NCBI GenBank assembly: GCA_023957235.1
Contig: JAMLHI010000003.1
Coordinates: 124,001 to 188,000, forward strand
Reading direction: 5' to 3'
Length of the DNA: 64,000 nucleotides
Source of the DNA: Chitinophagales bacterium
GTDB taxonomy: Bacteria; Bacteroidota; Bacteroidia; Chitinophagales; JADIYW01
The notes under the pieces were generated by a model, which ran no database searches, was not told the DNA's origin, and saw only the letters and a list, made by a program, of their open reading frames with translations. A program made the position numbers and the translations under genes. Of this stretch, positions 37,049 to 45,144 are shown in pieces (within the stretch, counting starts at the first letter, position 1; every line of letters starts with the position of its first letter).

Positions 37049-37978
37049 ATGCCAAAAATATCAATTATTATAACTTGTTATTATAATGAGTTAAATATCC
37101 CTCATACCAAAAAAGCACTGATTGAAAATGAACGAAATTTTCCTATAGGTACTGAATTTGAGTATGTTATGGTAGATGATGGTTCTAAAGATAATACTTA
37201 TACTGAACTACAAAAATTCAAAGCAGAATATCCTGACAAAGTTTCCTTAATAAAACTATCAGGTAATTTTGGTAGCCCAAATGCTTTTCTAGCAGGGTTA
37301 AAATATGCCACGGGAGATTGTAATATATTGATTGCTGCTGATTTGCAGGACCCTGTTGAATTAATGCCTAAAATGTATGAATATTGGAGTAAAGGTATAA
37401 AGCTAGTAATGGGTAATAGAATAGATAGAGAAGACCCATTCATTTCTAAGATATTTGGGAAAACAACTCAATATTTAATTAAACGATTTGCATTGTCCAA
37501 TTTACCTGATGGTGGCTTTGACTATGTGTTATTTGACAAGGAACTGCGTGAGAAAGCTATTGAAATTAATGAAAAGAATTCAAATACTTTGTATCTGTTT
37601 CTATGGCTTAAATATGAATATGTAGCTATTCCGTATAAAAGACTTGAAAGGAAATTTGGTAAAAGCAAATGGACATTCTCTAAAAAAATTAAATTCTTTA
37701 TTGACTCTTTTGTAGCTTTTTCTTTTTTACCAATTCGAATTATTAGCGTTTCTGGTTTTATTTTAGGTTTGATAGCTATTTTATATGCTTTAATTATAGT
37801 TTACAATAGGCTAAACGGTAATATTAATGTTGAAGGATGGTCAGCTATGATGTTAGTTTTTTTATTTGTATCTGCTTTCCAAATGATAGCTTTGGGGATT
37901 TTAGGAGAGTATTTATGGAGAACATTAGATGCTAGTCGAAATAGACCCAATTATGTTGTAGATAAAACTGAAATTTAG
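37049..37978 (+). CDS. Family 2 glycosyltransferase, undecaprenyl-phosphate type with two TM segments
   Basis: A 309-residue GT2 protein of the DPM1/GtrB kind. The N-terminal GT-A domain has VMVDDGSKDNT near 41 and the metal-binding DLQDP near 108. The C-terminus has two transmembrane segments (about 228-255 and 264-290) and the block LGILGEYLWRTLDASRNRPNYVV that is specific to polyprenyl-phosphate sugar transferases. It should transfer a sugar to undecaprenyl phosphate for use by periplasmic GT-C enzymes, such as the membrane proteins at 33969 or 45469. It lies five bases after the aminotransferase. Confidence 0.88.
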   Translation: MPKISIIITCYYNELNIPHTKKALIENERNFPIGTEFEYVMVDDGSKDNTYTELQKFKAEYPDKVSLIKLSGNFGSPNAFLAGLKYATGDCNILIAADLQDPVELMPKMYEYWSKGIKLVMGNRIDREDPFISKIFGKTTQYLIKRFALSNLPDGGFDYVLFDKELREKAIEINEKNSNTLYLFLWLKYEYVAIPYKRLERKFGKSKWTFSKKIKFFIDSFVAFSFLPIRIISVSGFILGLIAILYALIIVYNRLNGNINVEGWSAMMLVFLFVSAFQMIALGILGEYLWRTLDASRNRPNYVVDKTEI

Positions 37979-37985
37979 ATGGGTT

Positions 37986-38831
37986 ATGCAAAAGGCTGTT
38001 ATTATTGAATTTGATAAGAATAATAATGGTTTTGAGGAACGATTATTCGAAATATTTAAATCAAAACCATTTGAAACAAAGACCATCTCTTGGACAAGTT
38101 GTAATGTTGATACATTGCCATATAAACCTCGTGCTTATTTAGATTCAGATGTCATTCTGACAGCAATTTTAGGGGAAGTTTGGGTTGACATTGAGTTGGT
38201 AGATAATACCAAACAAAAGTTTAATTTGTCTCAATCAAATATTGGAGTATTTATACCAAAACTTAGCTGGTTCTCAATATATAGTGAAGAATTGGGGGCA
38301 GTAATATCCCTAAGTTCTAAAGTAAAAGCTAGTTACATTGATAATTATATATTTTTTAAAAATATACAAGGTAGGAAAATTTCATTTGTTGAATATACAG
38401 AACAAATTTTAGAACAATCTTGGGACTGGTTACATGATGAAGAAATAAAACACTTAACAAATACTCCTAATTTTACAAGACAAGATCAAAGGAAATGGTT
38501 TGATTCTCTTTCTTCTAACAGTACATACTTTGTTCGTGGAATTATGCTAAATGATGAGACTATTGGTATCGTTGGATTAAAGCATATTGACTTAGAAGAA
38601 AAAAAGGCAGAGTTTTTTGGCTATATTGGGAATAAATCTTATTGGGGTATAGGACTAGGAGGCGAAATGTTGAAATGGATATCATTCATTGCAATAGATA
38701 TGTTCAAACTTAAACAACTTTATTTAAATGTTATATTAGATAATATTAGGGCTATTAAAGCTTATGAGAAATTTGGCTTTAAGATTGTAGAAGTGAATGA
38801 GGTATATATAAAAATGAGTATAGAGTTATGA
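37986..38831 (+). CDS. Fusion: WxcM/FdtA-like cupin (lacking HxH) plus GNAT acetyltransferase
   Basis: A 281-residue two-domain protein. Residues 1 to about 128 follow the strand pattern of the FdtA/WxcM sugar-ketoisomerase cupin (ILTAILGEVWVDIELVDNTKQKFNLSQSNIGVFIPKLSWFSIY), but the catalytic RGxHxH loop is absent; the equivalent place reads PRAYLDSDV. Residues about 130-281 are a GNAT domain with an acetyl-CoA loop around YWGIGLGGEML. Known WxcM has an acyltransferase in front of the cupin; here the order is reversed and the acyltransferase is of another fold. I infer an N-acetyltransferase of the 3-amino sugar whose cupin part is a binding or structural module. The next gene overlaps by four bases. 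Confidence 0.72.
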   Translation: MQKAVIIEFDKNNNGFEERLFEIFKSKPFETKTISWTSCNVDTLPYKPRAYLDSDVILTAILGEVWVDIELVDNTKQKFNLSQSNIGVFIPKLSWFSIYSEELGAVISLSSKVKASYIDNYIFFKNIQGRKISFVEYTEQILEQSWDWLHDEEIKHLTNTPNFTRQDQRKWFDSLSSNSTYFVRGIMLNDETIGIVGLKHIDLEEKKAEFFGYIGNKSYWGIGLGGEMLKWISFIAIDMFKLKQLYLNVILDNIRAIKAYEKFGFKIVEVNEVYIKMSIEL

Positions 38832-39766
38832 GTATTATAATTAATAGATATAGTGTAGATAGTAAATTAGCATGGAATTCGTTTATTGATAAAGCTAAAA
38901 ATGGACTCTTTTTCTTTAATAGAGGTTTTATGGATTATCATTCTGATAGGTTTAAAGATCACTCTTTGATGTTTTATAAAGAAGATATATTAATTGCTGT
39001 CTTTCCTGCTAATGAAAATGGTGATACTATTTTTTCTCATCAAGGGTTGACTTTTGGTTCCTTATTAATGGAAAGTAAAATTAAGACTATTGAAGTGCTA
39101 GAAATTTTCAATGCCTTAATTCAATATTATAAAACATTAGGTTTTAAAAAAATATTATATAAAGCTATCCCTCCCATATTTTCCTCTTATCCAGCCCAAG
39201 AAGATTTATACGCTCTATTTAGAAATAATGCTAGTATAGTTGGTAGAGATATATTTTCAATTATTGAAATTGAAAATAAGCTAAGCTTCTCATCTTCTAA
39301 AAGAAATTTAATTAATAAATTAATAAAAAAGAACTATAAAGTGGAAAATCCTGGTGACTTTAAAGGATTTTGGGAGCTATTGACTAATGTATTAAAAGGA
39401 CAGCACAATTCTAAACCAACACATTCTTTGGAAGAAATACAAAAATTGAAATACGATTTCAAACAAGAAATACAATTATTTATTGTAAAAGAACAGGAAG
39501 ATATTGTTTCTGGTGTAGTTGTTTTTGATTTTGGTAGAGTTGTACATACACAATATATGGCTAGTAATGAGATAGGCAGAAAGTTAAGTTCATTAGATTT
39601 TATTAATAACTATCTAATGAATGAGGTTTATTCAAATAAAAAATTCTTTTCGTTTGGAACTTCTAATCATAATCAAGGTAGAATATTAAATGAAGGATTA
39701 ATTCATCAAAAGGAATTGATGGGAGCTCGGGGAATAGTACAAGATTATTATGAATTAGAGTTGTAG
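38828..39766 (+). CDS. FemAB-like / GNAT-fold acyltransferase
   Basis: A 312-residue protein with the double-GNAT pattern of FemAB/BioF2-like proteins: an N-terminal half with GLFFFNRGFMDYHSDRFKDHSLMF and a C-terminal half with HSLEEIQKLKYDF, an EDIVSGVVVFDFGRVVHTQYMASNEIGRKLSSLDFI core and FFSFGTSNHNQGRILNEGL. Such proteins in O-antigen loci are usually annotated as GNAT family and may attach an amino acid or acyl group to an amino sugar; FemAB itself uses aminoacyl-tRNA. The role here is unknown. It overlaps the cupin-GNAT gene by four bases and ends 14 bases from a converging gene. Confidence 0.65.
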   Translation: MSIIINRYSVDSKLAWNSFIDKAKNGLFFFNRGFMDYHSDRFKDHSLMFYKEDILIAVFPANENGDTIFSHQGLTFGSLLMESKIKTIEVLEIFNALIQYYKTLGFKKILYKAIPPIFSSYPAQEDLYALFRNNASIVGRDIFSIIEIENKLSFSSSKRNLINKLIKKNYKVENPGDFKGFWELLTNVLKGQHNSKPTHSLEEIQKLKYDFKQEIQLFIVKEQEDIVSGVVVFDFGRVVHTQYMASNEIGRKLSSLDFINNYLMNEVYSNKKFFSFGTSNHNQGRILNEGLIHQKELMGARGIVQDYYELEL

Positions 39767-39780
39767 AATTTTATATTATT

Positions 39781-40215
39781 CTATTCATTAGCATCAATAT
39801 TTTTTCGATAATCTAAATAATGACTATAATTTCGTATGTAATCATTTTCATCAAACTGATGAGAAGCTAAAACCAAACAAATACTTCCACTTGAAAAGTT
39901 CATCTCTGATGCCCATATTCCGGGTAGAATATGTAAGCCCATATTAGGTCTATTGAGTGATATTTGTCTTTTGTATTTACCATCATCTAATGCAACTTCA
40001 AATGATCCACTAGCTGCAATTAAAAATTGGTGGCATATTATATGCGAGTGTGCTCCTCTACTTTCTCCACCAGCTACGTCGTACAAATAAAAAATCCTTT
40101 TCACGTTAAATGGAAAAATATTATCATTTTCTACTATGGTTATATTTCCCTCCTCAAATGAAATTTTCCCCAAATCTATTACTGCACAATCGAATACACT
40201 GTATTTATTAGCCAT
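39781..40215 (-). CDS. FdtA/QdtA-type sugar 3,4-ketoisomerase (cupin)
   Basis: A 144-residue cupin of the WxcM/FdtA family. The active-site loop reads SRGAHSH, with both histidines (His56, His58) kept. The blocks VKRIFYLYDVAGG near 40, SGSFEVALDDG near 70, GLHILPGIWASEMNFSSGSICLVLAS and the C-terminal NDYIRNYSHYL are family features. Enzymes of this family convert dTDP-4-keto-6-deoxyglucose to a 3-keto isomer, the substrate of FdtB/QdtB aminotransferases such as the gene at 35940. It overlaps the second cupin gene upstream by eight bases; both converge on the genes that would use their product. Confidence 0.85.
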   Translation of the reverse strand: MANKYSVFDCAVIDLGKISFEEGNITIVENDNIFPFNVKRIFYLYDVAGGESRGAHSHIICHQFLIAASGSFEVALDDGKYKRQISLNRPNMGLHILPGIWASEMNFSSGSICLVLASHQFDENDYIRNYSHYLDYRKNIDANE

Positions 40216-40609
40216 TTACTAGTGATTTAAATTCTTCAAAGTTCCTAATATAATCATTAGCATTATATTTTTGATCTGAAACTATTAACGCTAATGAATT
40301 AGTTGAAAAATTTTGTATTAATCTCCATACCTTTTTAGGTATGTATAGACCATAATAAGAGCGATTTAGATGAAAAACATGCTCATTTTGCCCATCATGT
40401 AAAACTACATCAAAGCTTCCTGAAAGTGCTATTATAAATTCTTGTTGTTCTTTATATGCATGTCCACCCCTTACTTCTCCCCCTGGAACATCATATAGCC
40501 AATAAGTTCTTGCGATATTAAAGGGGAGTTGGTTGGGGTATTCAAAAAAAGATAGATTGCCTCTTTTATCTATTATTTTTGGTAATTGAATGATTTGAAT
40601 TTGATTCAT
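40208..40609 (-). CDS. FdtA-type cupin paralogue with altered active-site histidine
   Basis: A 133-residue paralogue of the neighbouring FdtA-type protein. The blocks ARTYWLYDVPGGEVRGGH near 33-50, SGSFDVVLHDG, GLYIPKKVWRLIQNFSTNSLALIVSD and NDYIRNFEEF align well. In the catalytic loop the first histidine is kept (His50) but the second is Tyr52 (HAY instead of HxH). As the second His is thought to be the catalytic base in this family, the protein may be inactive, differ in product stereochemistry, or work as a heteromer with its neighbour. It is the first gene of the two-gene minus-strand unit. Confidence 0.8.
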   Translation of the reverse strand: MNQIQIIQLPKIIDKRGNLSFFEYPNQLPFNIARTYWLYDVPGGEVRGGHAYKEQQEFIIALSGSFDVVLHDGQNEHVFHLNRSYYGLYIPKKVWRLIQNFSTNSLALIVSDQKYNANDYIRNFEEFKSLVNG

Positions 40610-40769
40610 ACTTTAAAAGTACTTTATTTCTTTTAAAAACGTCCTCAATTGCTTCTCATAATTTAATATTATGTTACTTTTTCAATAGCGTCCTAAACGT
40701 TTAAAAAAGTGAGGATGTAACTTACCTTATAGAATTTCCTTTAGGTTGTAACAAAAAAACCTCCTATCG

Positions 40770-40907
40770 ATGGTAAATATAATACTGTTTTCTCAAAATA
40801 TTCAAAAATTAGATCGTTCATCTTTCAACAAATTAGGTAGAGAACGACAAGTCGATAAACACAATAAAGGATTTAATAGTTGGATTCTTGACTTGTACTT
40901 CCTTTAG
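40770..40907 (+). pseudogene. Degenerate N-terminal fragment of an IS4/DUF4372-type transposase
   Basis: A 45-codon frame reads LFSQNIQKLDRSSFNKLGRE followed by DKHNKGFNSW and then an unrelated ending and a stop. The first 38 residues have the pattern of the DUF4372 domain that opens many Bacteroidota IS4-type transposases (FSQ, LDR, F, then a KHxKGFxSWTHLVSM block). After GFNSW the expected continuation is lost, so the rest has been deleted or frameshifted. No terminal inverted repeats or target duplication could be found. The remaining 300 bases to the porin gene at 41207 hold nothing I recognise. It marks the right edge of the polysaccharide locus. Confidence 0.6.
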
Positions 40908-41206
40908 TTTTTACAAAAATTATATATTTATACTCAATTAGTTATGTTTAAAAATGGTAAAATTTGTCGTACTAATGGCAAAAATCAACTTAAATCCCCA
41001 AATGAATAGAACCATATTTCTAATGATGATTATTCTAAATAAACTATCATAATTCATTAGTTATTATGCCTTTATTTTGCATGGTTATTGTGAAAATTAT
41101 ATGCGATTTAGTATGAGAAATTCTTACAATCATGGTTAATTCAAAAGGAACTTTTTGAGTGTTTTCTTTAATGATTTAATCCTCTGCTATTTATGAACTT
41201 GAACTA

Positions 41207-42400
41207 TCAAAAGTAGTATCCTACATTTATATTAAATCTAAATCCCCATGGATCTTTTGCTGCACCAGTAGTAAATGCATTTGTCCATTCTGTGCCCAAC
41301 CATGGATGATTTTTTCCAAATGCAAAATCTATAAATGTATAAATAGGACCAGTAGTGAGCATTGTTCCAAATACATTCATGATACTATTGTCGAATTTTG
41401 AATTAAATTTTTGCATATATCCAAAGTCATTATAGACTTTGATGTTTTGTAATACTTTAGCTTTAATAGGTATTTCATAAGATAAACCGAGTGTATATGT
41501 GTTTGCTTTAGACGCTACTAGGTATGGTGCATCATATGCTGTCAATGCGATAATTTCTTTATTTTCTCCATTTGGTGTTCTAGAATTAAATCTGTAAGTG
41601 GAGATTTGAGATTTTAATGCAAAGTGTTTTGCCTTTATCTCATAATGGAGTGCTGCGGCAAAGTGCCCTCCTGTTTTTTTAGTGTCTAAATTATACAAGC
41701 CACCCGTTTTTGCAGATACCCCTATTTTGTGAAAGGCACTTGTTTTGTGATGTTTATATACAAATCTAATATTTCCTTGATTAATTTCTTTGTTTCGAGT
41801 TTTAGTTCCATTGCCTAAATCTAAAGAGCCTGCATCATACGAGTATCTGTTGTTGGAGGCATCTGAATTATTTCCAAAGAGCAGTTCTTCTGCATTTTTA
41901 AAGAACGCAATATTTAAATCATATTTTTCACTGCTATAATTATATCTGAGTCCCATATCATGATCTTCTTCGAGTCCTAAGTAGTAATTGATACTTAAAA
42001 ACCAACAATTTGAATTGTAATCAAGGACTCCAAAAGGAACTTGAACCAAACCTAGTTGCAATTTTTGGTTTTCATTAAAACGGTACCCTATAATCCCTCT
42101 TCTTAACATCCCACCACCAAGTTCTCTGTCATAGATTCGGTATTCTGCACTTAATTCTACATTCTTATAGCTAGCCTCAGCATTAAGTCTAAATAGTTCA
42201 TAACCCAAGTCTCCACCTCTTTTAACTTGTTCTTTTTTCCAATCTGATAGATTGTAGTTAAATCTTAAAGCCCCTCCAATTTTTACTTTTGGTTTTTCTT
42301 TTACTTCTGTTTCCTCTTTATTTTCTATCTTTTCAGCTTGTATTTCTTTACTGATAAAAAGTATTGTTGATATCAAGAATATGTATCTTAAATTTTTCAT
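41207..42400 (-). CDS. Outer-membrane porin of the sulfur operon
   Basis: A 397-residue protein with a signal peptide (hydrophobic stretch ending near residue 22) and a Lys/Glu-rich linker, then alternating amphipathic strands with many aromatic residues to the C-terminal GYYF; a final Phe is typical for outer-membrane beta barrels. Size and strand pattern (GGALRFNYNLSDWKK..., RIYDRELGGGMLRRGIIGYRF) resemble the phosphate-selective OprO/OprP-type porins in a broad sense. It is the last gene after sfnG, an FMN reductase and a flavin reductase, so it probably admits sulfones or sulfonates under sulfur limitation. That substrate is inference from context. Confidence 0.78.
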   Translation of the reverse strand: MKNLRYIFLISTILFISKEIQAEKIENKEETEVKEKPKVKIGGALRFNYNLSDWKKEQVKRGGDLGYELFRLNAEASYKNVELSAEYRIYDRELGGGMLRRGIIGYRFNENQKLQLGLVQVPFGVLDYNSNCWFLSINYYLGLEEDHDMGLRYNYSSEKYDLNIAFFKNAEELLFGNNSDASNNRYSYDAGSLDLGNGTKTRNKEINQGNIRFVYKHHKTSAFHKIGVSAKTGGLYNLDTKKTGGHFAAALHYEIKAKHFALKSQISTYRFNSRTPNGENKEIIALTAYDAPYLVASKANTYTLGLSYEIPIKAKVLQNIKVYNDFGYMQKFNSKFDNSIMNVFGTMLTTGPIYTFIDFAFGKNHPWLGTEWTNAFTTGAAKDPWGFRFNINVGYYF

Positions 42401-42481
42401 TGCTATTTTGTATTTATTTTCTTTCGAGTTAAAACTTTGTAGTATGCAGAATTAGTAGCTGCTTTTGTTGAGTTGAATCTA

Positions 42482-42964
42482 TTATATCGTAACAAAATTC
42501 TTTTGATGATATAATAGTCTAGCTTTCCCTGTGGACTTTTTTACTTCAATAACTTGACCTACCAATATGATATGATCTCCTATTTTAATTGTTTCATTTT
42601 TGTAACAAACTAGTACAGAAGACATGTCTGAAATAATTGGAGTGTGGTGTTCATTTTTAGAATATGGGATGGTTGAAAATTGCTCTTCTGAACTTAAACC
42701 TCTTTGAGCCAAATGTTTGCAAATAGAAATATGATTCTCATTTGGGAAATGTACTGCAAAATAAGAGGTGTTTTTAATGACTTCACAAAATTGAGAATCA
42801 CAACCAATATTGAATGTTATTAATGGAGGCTGCATAGAATGGCATGTAAAAGAGCTGATAGTGACAGCTCTTTTCAGCCCATTATGTTCAGCGGTGATAA
42901 TTGTGAGTGGTACGGGGAGCTCACTCATAATACCTTTTAGTTGTTCGGTTATAGGAAGAGACAT
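42482..42964 (-). CDS. Flavin reductase domain protein
   Basis: A 160-residue split-barrel flavin reductase (Flavin_Reduct family). Family blocks are PVPLTIITAEHNGLKRAVTISSFTCHSMQPPLITFNI (about 17-53), AVHFPNENH and ILVGQVIEVKKSTGKARLLYHQKNF at the C-terminus. It uses NAD(P)H to reduce FMN or FAD for a partner monooxygenase. It starts seven bases after the FMN reductase gene and downstream of sfnG, so the operon carries two unrelated reductases. They may serve SfnG and a second flavin monooxygenase encoded elsewhere, or back each other up. Confidence 0.88.
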   Translation of the reverse strand: MSLPITEQLKGIMSELPVPLTIITAEHNGLKRAVTISSFTCHSMQPPLITFNIGCDSQFCEVIKNTSYFAVHFPNENHISICKHLAQRGLSSEEQFSTIPYSKNEHHTPIISDMSSVLVCYKNETIKIGDHIILVGQVIEVKKSTGKARLLYHQKNFVTI

Positions 42965-42971
42965 AATTGAT

Positions 42972-43559
42972 TTAGAACTGTGGTCCTAGCTGTTTTAAAA
43001 ATTTGCTTTTATCCAAAAAAGTATTGAGTTCGGCAACAGCTTTCCCCAAGGTTTCTAAACGTTGAATAATCTTGGCATCCGAGATGTCCTCTCCTTCATA
43101 TTGAGCATTGTTTACATAAACACCTCCTACTAAATAAGCTCCGAAAAATGAAGCTATAGGTCCTAATTCTTGATTGATTAAAAGATAATGGTGGTCAGTT
43201 GCACCAGTGCCAATAAATCCTAAAGGCCGATTTTCTAATGGGGCTTTATCTGATTGCCATTTGCCACGTGGAATCATATCAAATAAATTTTTTAATACAC
43301 CAGAATAACTTCCTCTATACGCTGGTGTGCCAATAATAAAAGCATCGCTTTCTATGATTTTGTTTAGAAGCTTGGCTGTATCTCCCGTATATTCTATTAG
43401 TTTTCTACTGTCTGCAGTATCAAGTTGATAATCAGCTAGCGATATAATTTCTGTTTCAATACCCCACTCATCTCTAGCTGCTTGTACAGCTATTTCAACA
43501 GCTATTTGTGTTTTGGAAGGACGAGATACACTTCCTACTATTCCTAATAATTTTGTCAT
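42972..43559 (-). CDS. NADPH-dependent FMN reductase, MsuE/SsuE-like
   Basis: A 195-residue flavodoxin-fold reductase. The FMN phosphate loop is GSVSRPSKTQIAVEIA near 9-24, and FIIGTPAYRGSYSGVLKNLFDMIPR near 75-99 and RPLGFIGTGATDHHYLLI are typical of the SsuE/MsuE group, which supply reduced FMN to alkanesulfonate, methanesulfonate and dimethylsulfone monooxygenases. It lies between sfnG (54-base gap) and the flavin reductase gene (seven-base gap) on the minus strand, fitting a two-component monooxygenase system with SfnG. Confidence 0.9.
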   Translation of the reverse strand: MTKLLGIVGSVSRPSKTQIAVEIAVQAARDEWGIETEIISLADYQLDTADSRKLIEYTGDTAKLLNKIIESDAFIIGTPAYRGSYSGVLKNLFDMIPRGKWQSDKAPLENRPLGFIGTGATDHHYLLINQELGPIASFFGAYLVGGVYVNNAQYEGEDISDAKIIQRLETLGKAVAELNTFLDKSKFLKQLGPQF

Positions 43560-43613
43560 GGTTTATAATATTGACCGAGACTGATATTTTCAATCTCGGT
43601 CTGTTTTGAATGT

Positions 43614-44696
43614 TTAAACAATAATTTCAGCTTCCTTTTTGATAGGTTCAATTTGTTTTACTGCACTGATGATATCATTGCCAAATCTTGCTAGATCTTC
43701 TGAATAGTGTAAGAATCCAGCTAAAATAATATCTACTCCAATAGCATCTAATTGTCTGATTCTTTCTACGACCTGTTCTTGAGTTCCGATTAGTCCAGTT
43801 TTAAATCCATCGTTGTATTGTATCAAGTCATTGAAATCAGAGTCTGACCACATGCCATATCCTTCAGGTGAAGATTTTCCAGCTTGTCTCACAGATTGTT
43901 TAAAAGCTTCAACTGAATCTTTAGAGGCATTGCTAATAATATTTTCCAACTCTTGCTTAGCCTCCTGTTCAGTATCTCTAGCAATTACAAAACCGTTGAC
44001 ACCTACTTTAGGTGGTTTTCTTCCATATAATTGGGCATATTCACGAACTTTTTCAACGATTCCTTTTATCTTTTCTAAACTTCCGCCATTGATAAATATT
44101 ACATCTGCTGATTTTCCTGCCATTCTTAAAGCTCTGTCAGATCCACCTCCAATAAATAGTGTGGGTTGTGTGGTAGGCTTGGGTTCAGAAGGGGCTTTGT
44201 CAATTCTATAAAATCGTCCATTGTAACTAAATTCTTTTTCTGTCCACAAACCTCTAAGTACATCGATAAACTCTTCACTTCTAGCGTATCGTTCGTCATG
44301 TTCCAACCATGGTTCTCCAAATTTTGTAAATTCATCTTTGAGCCATCCACTGACTATGTTTAAGTGAAATCTTCCATTGGAGATGTGCTCACTAGTTGCC
44401 ACAAAATTGGCAATTGCAGCAGGATGCCATAAGCCTGGATGTATAGCTCCAATCAAGTTAAGAGAGTCTGTATTTGCGGCTAATGCATTGGCAACACTTA
44501 GTGCCTCTAGTTGTATATTGGCATTATAACTTCCGATAAACCTAGCTTGTGCCAAGCCGTACTTAAATCCAACTTGCTCTGCTGATTGAGCTAGTTTTTT
44601 GTTGTATTGGTAAGTCCAATCGGTTTTCATTGGCCAATTTGTAATAGCTAGTCCGCCACTAATGTTAGGTACCCAATAAGCAAATTCTGTTTTCAT
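43614..44696 (-). CDS. sfnG: Dimethylsulfone monooxygenase, SfnG-like (LLM family)
   Basis: A 360-residue FMNH2-dependent monooxygenase of the bacterial-luciferase-like family. It matches SfnG well: FAYWVPNISGGL at the start, TDWTYQYNKKLAQSAEQVGF, LNIVSGWLKDEFTKFGEPWLEHDERYARSEEFIDVLRGLWT near 112-152, VGVNGFVIARDTE near 230, GKSSPEGYGMWSD and QYNDGFKTGLIGT near 290. SfnG splits dimethylsulfone to methanesulfinate and formaldehyde, releasing sulfur for growth. The related SsuD and MsuD are possible, but the QYNDGFKTxLIGT and VPNxSGGL blocks favour SfnG. Its 450-base leader contains a promoter, a SAM-I-type riboswitch and a Cys-rich reading frame, so it is under sulfur control. Confidence 0.9.
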   Translation of the reverse strand: MKTEFAYWVPNISGGLAITNWPMKTDWTYQYNKKLAQSAEQVGFKYGLAQARFIGSYNANIQLEALSVANALAANTDSLNLIGAIHPGLWHPAAIANFVATSEHISNGRFHLNIVSGWLKDEFTKFGEPWLEHDERYARSEEFIDVLRGLWTEKEFSYNGRFYRIDKAPSEPKPTTQPTLFIGGGSDRALRMAGKSADVIFINGGSLEKIKGIVEKVREYAQLYGRKPPKVGVNGFVIARDTEQEAKQELENIISNASKDSVEAFKQSVRQAGKSSPEGYGMWSDSDFNDLIQYNDGFKTGLIGTQEQVVERIRQLDAIGVDIILAGFLHYSEDLARFGNDIISAVKQIEPIKKEAEIIV

Positions 44697-44870
44697 AATA
44701 ATTGGTTTTAAATAATTTATAAATTGATTTAATATTTATTTTTTATATAATACATCTGTTATTAAAATATGTAACTAGATGATATTTTAAATTTTTGAAA
44801 AAATGGATGAGAGCTTGCTAAGAAGCTTAAGACACTAAATAGTGTTTTGGGATTTTAAGGAATGCTGTGA

Positions 44871-44990
44871 TTAGCACATAGGCATGAAACAACACATACA
44901 ACAAATACAGCAACATATACAAGCATCTAAAAGATGATGGTGTCTTGCAATTGTGTCTGTGTTTGTTTTTAAAAAGAATGTGTTCTTCAT
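44871..44990 (-). CDS. Cys-rich leader peptide (39 aa) in the sfnG leader
   Basis: A 39-codon frame, ATG at 44990-44988 and TAA at 44873-44871, between the riboswitch and sfnG. The first half is polar, with a triple-His run (ARHHHLLD, residues 15-22). The last 16 residues read CICCCICCMCCFMPMC: nine cysteines (24, 26-28, 30, 31, 33, 34, 39) and three methionines. Such a cluster is not expected by chance and resembles leader peptides whose translation stalls when the charged tRNA is short. The ATG follows the 3' arm of riboswitch helix P1 by 12 bases. About 175 bases remain to sfnG, with small hairpins (ACACTA/TAGTGT; AGCTT/AAGCT). I infer cysteine-responsive attenuation; no function as a mature protein is likely. 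Confidence 0.68.
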   Translation of the reverse strand: MKNTFFLKTNTDTIARHHHLLDACICCCICCMCCFMPMC

Positions 44991-45002
44991 ATTTTTTAAT
45001 TT

Positions 45003-45105
45003 TTTTTATATTTCTCTCTTTTCAGAGAATCAGGATTTAGTACCTTACCTTTTGCAGGTTACTAGTAGGTCAACGAGCCTGTCTCTCACTACTTCTTTAT
45101 AAAAA
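45003..45105 (-). promoter_or_regulatory. SAM-I (S-box)-like riboswitch upstream of sfnG
   Basis: The minus strand folds by eye into the four-helix SAM-I layout. P1 is TTTTTATA (45105-45098) with TATAAAAA (45010-45003). P2 is GTAG/CTAC enclosing TGAGAGACAGGCTCGTTGAC, which keeps the kink-turn GA/TGA elements. J2/3 is TAGTAA, P3 pairs ACCT with AGGT, and J3/4 carries ACTAAATCC, close to the canonical GCTAAWTCC. P4 is a TTCTCT/AGAGAA hairpin. The match to the S-box core is weaker than that of the metH element but the order of motifs is the same. SAM binding would stabilise P1, just 12 bases before the leader-peptide ATG, and so could control its translation or downstream transcription. Confidence 0.72.
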
Positions 45106-45144
45106 TTGATGACTAATAGTTCTATTATCTACTCGTATCAGTAA

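Noticed and set aside
43813..44211. 132-codon plus-strand frame inside sfnG
   Set aside because: Long shadow frame antisense to a well-conserved enzyme; composition is that of reversed coding sequence.
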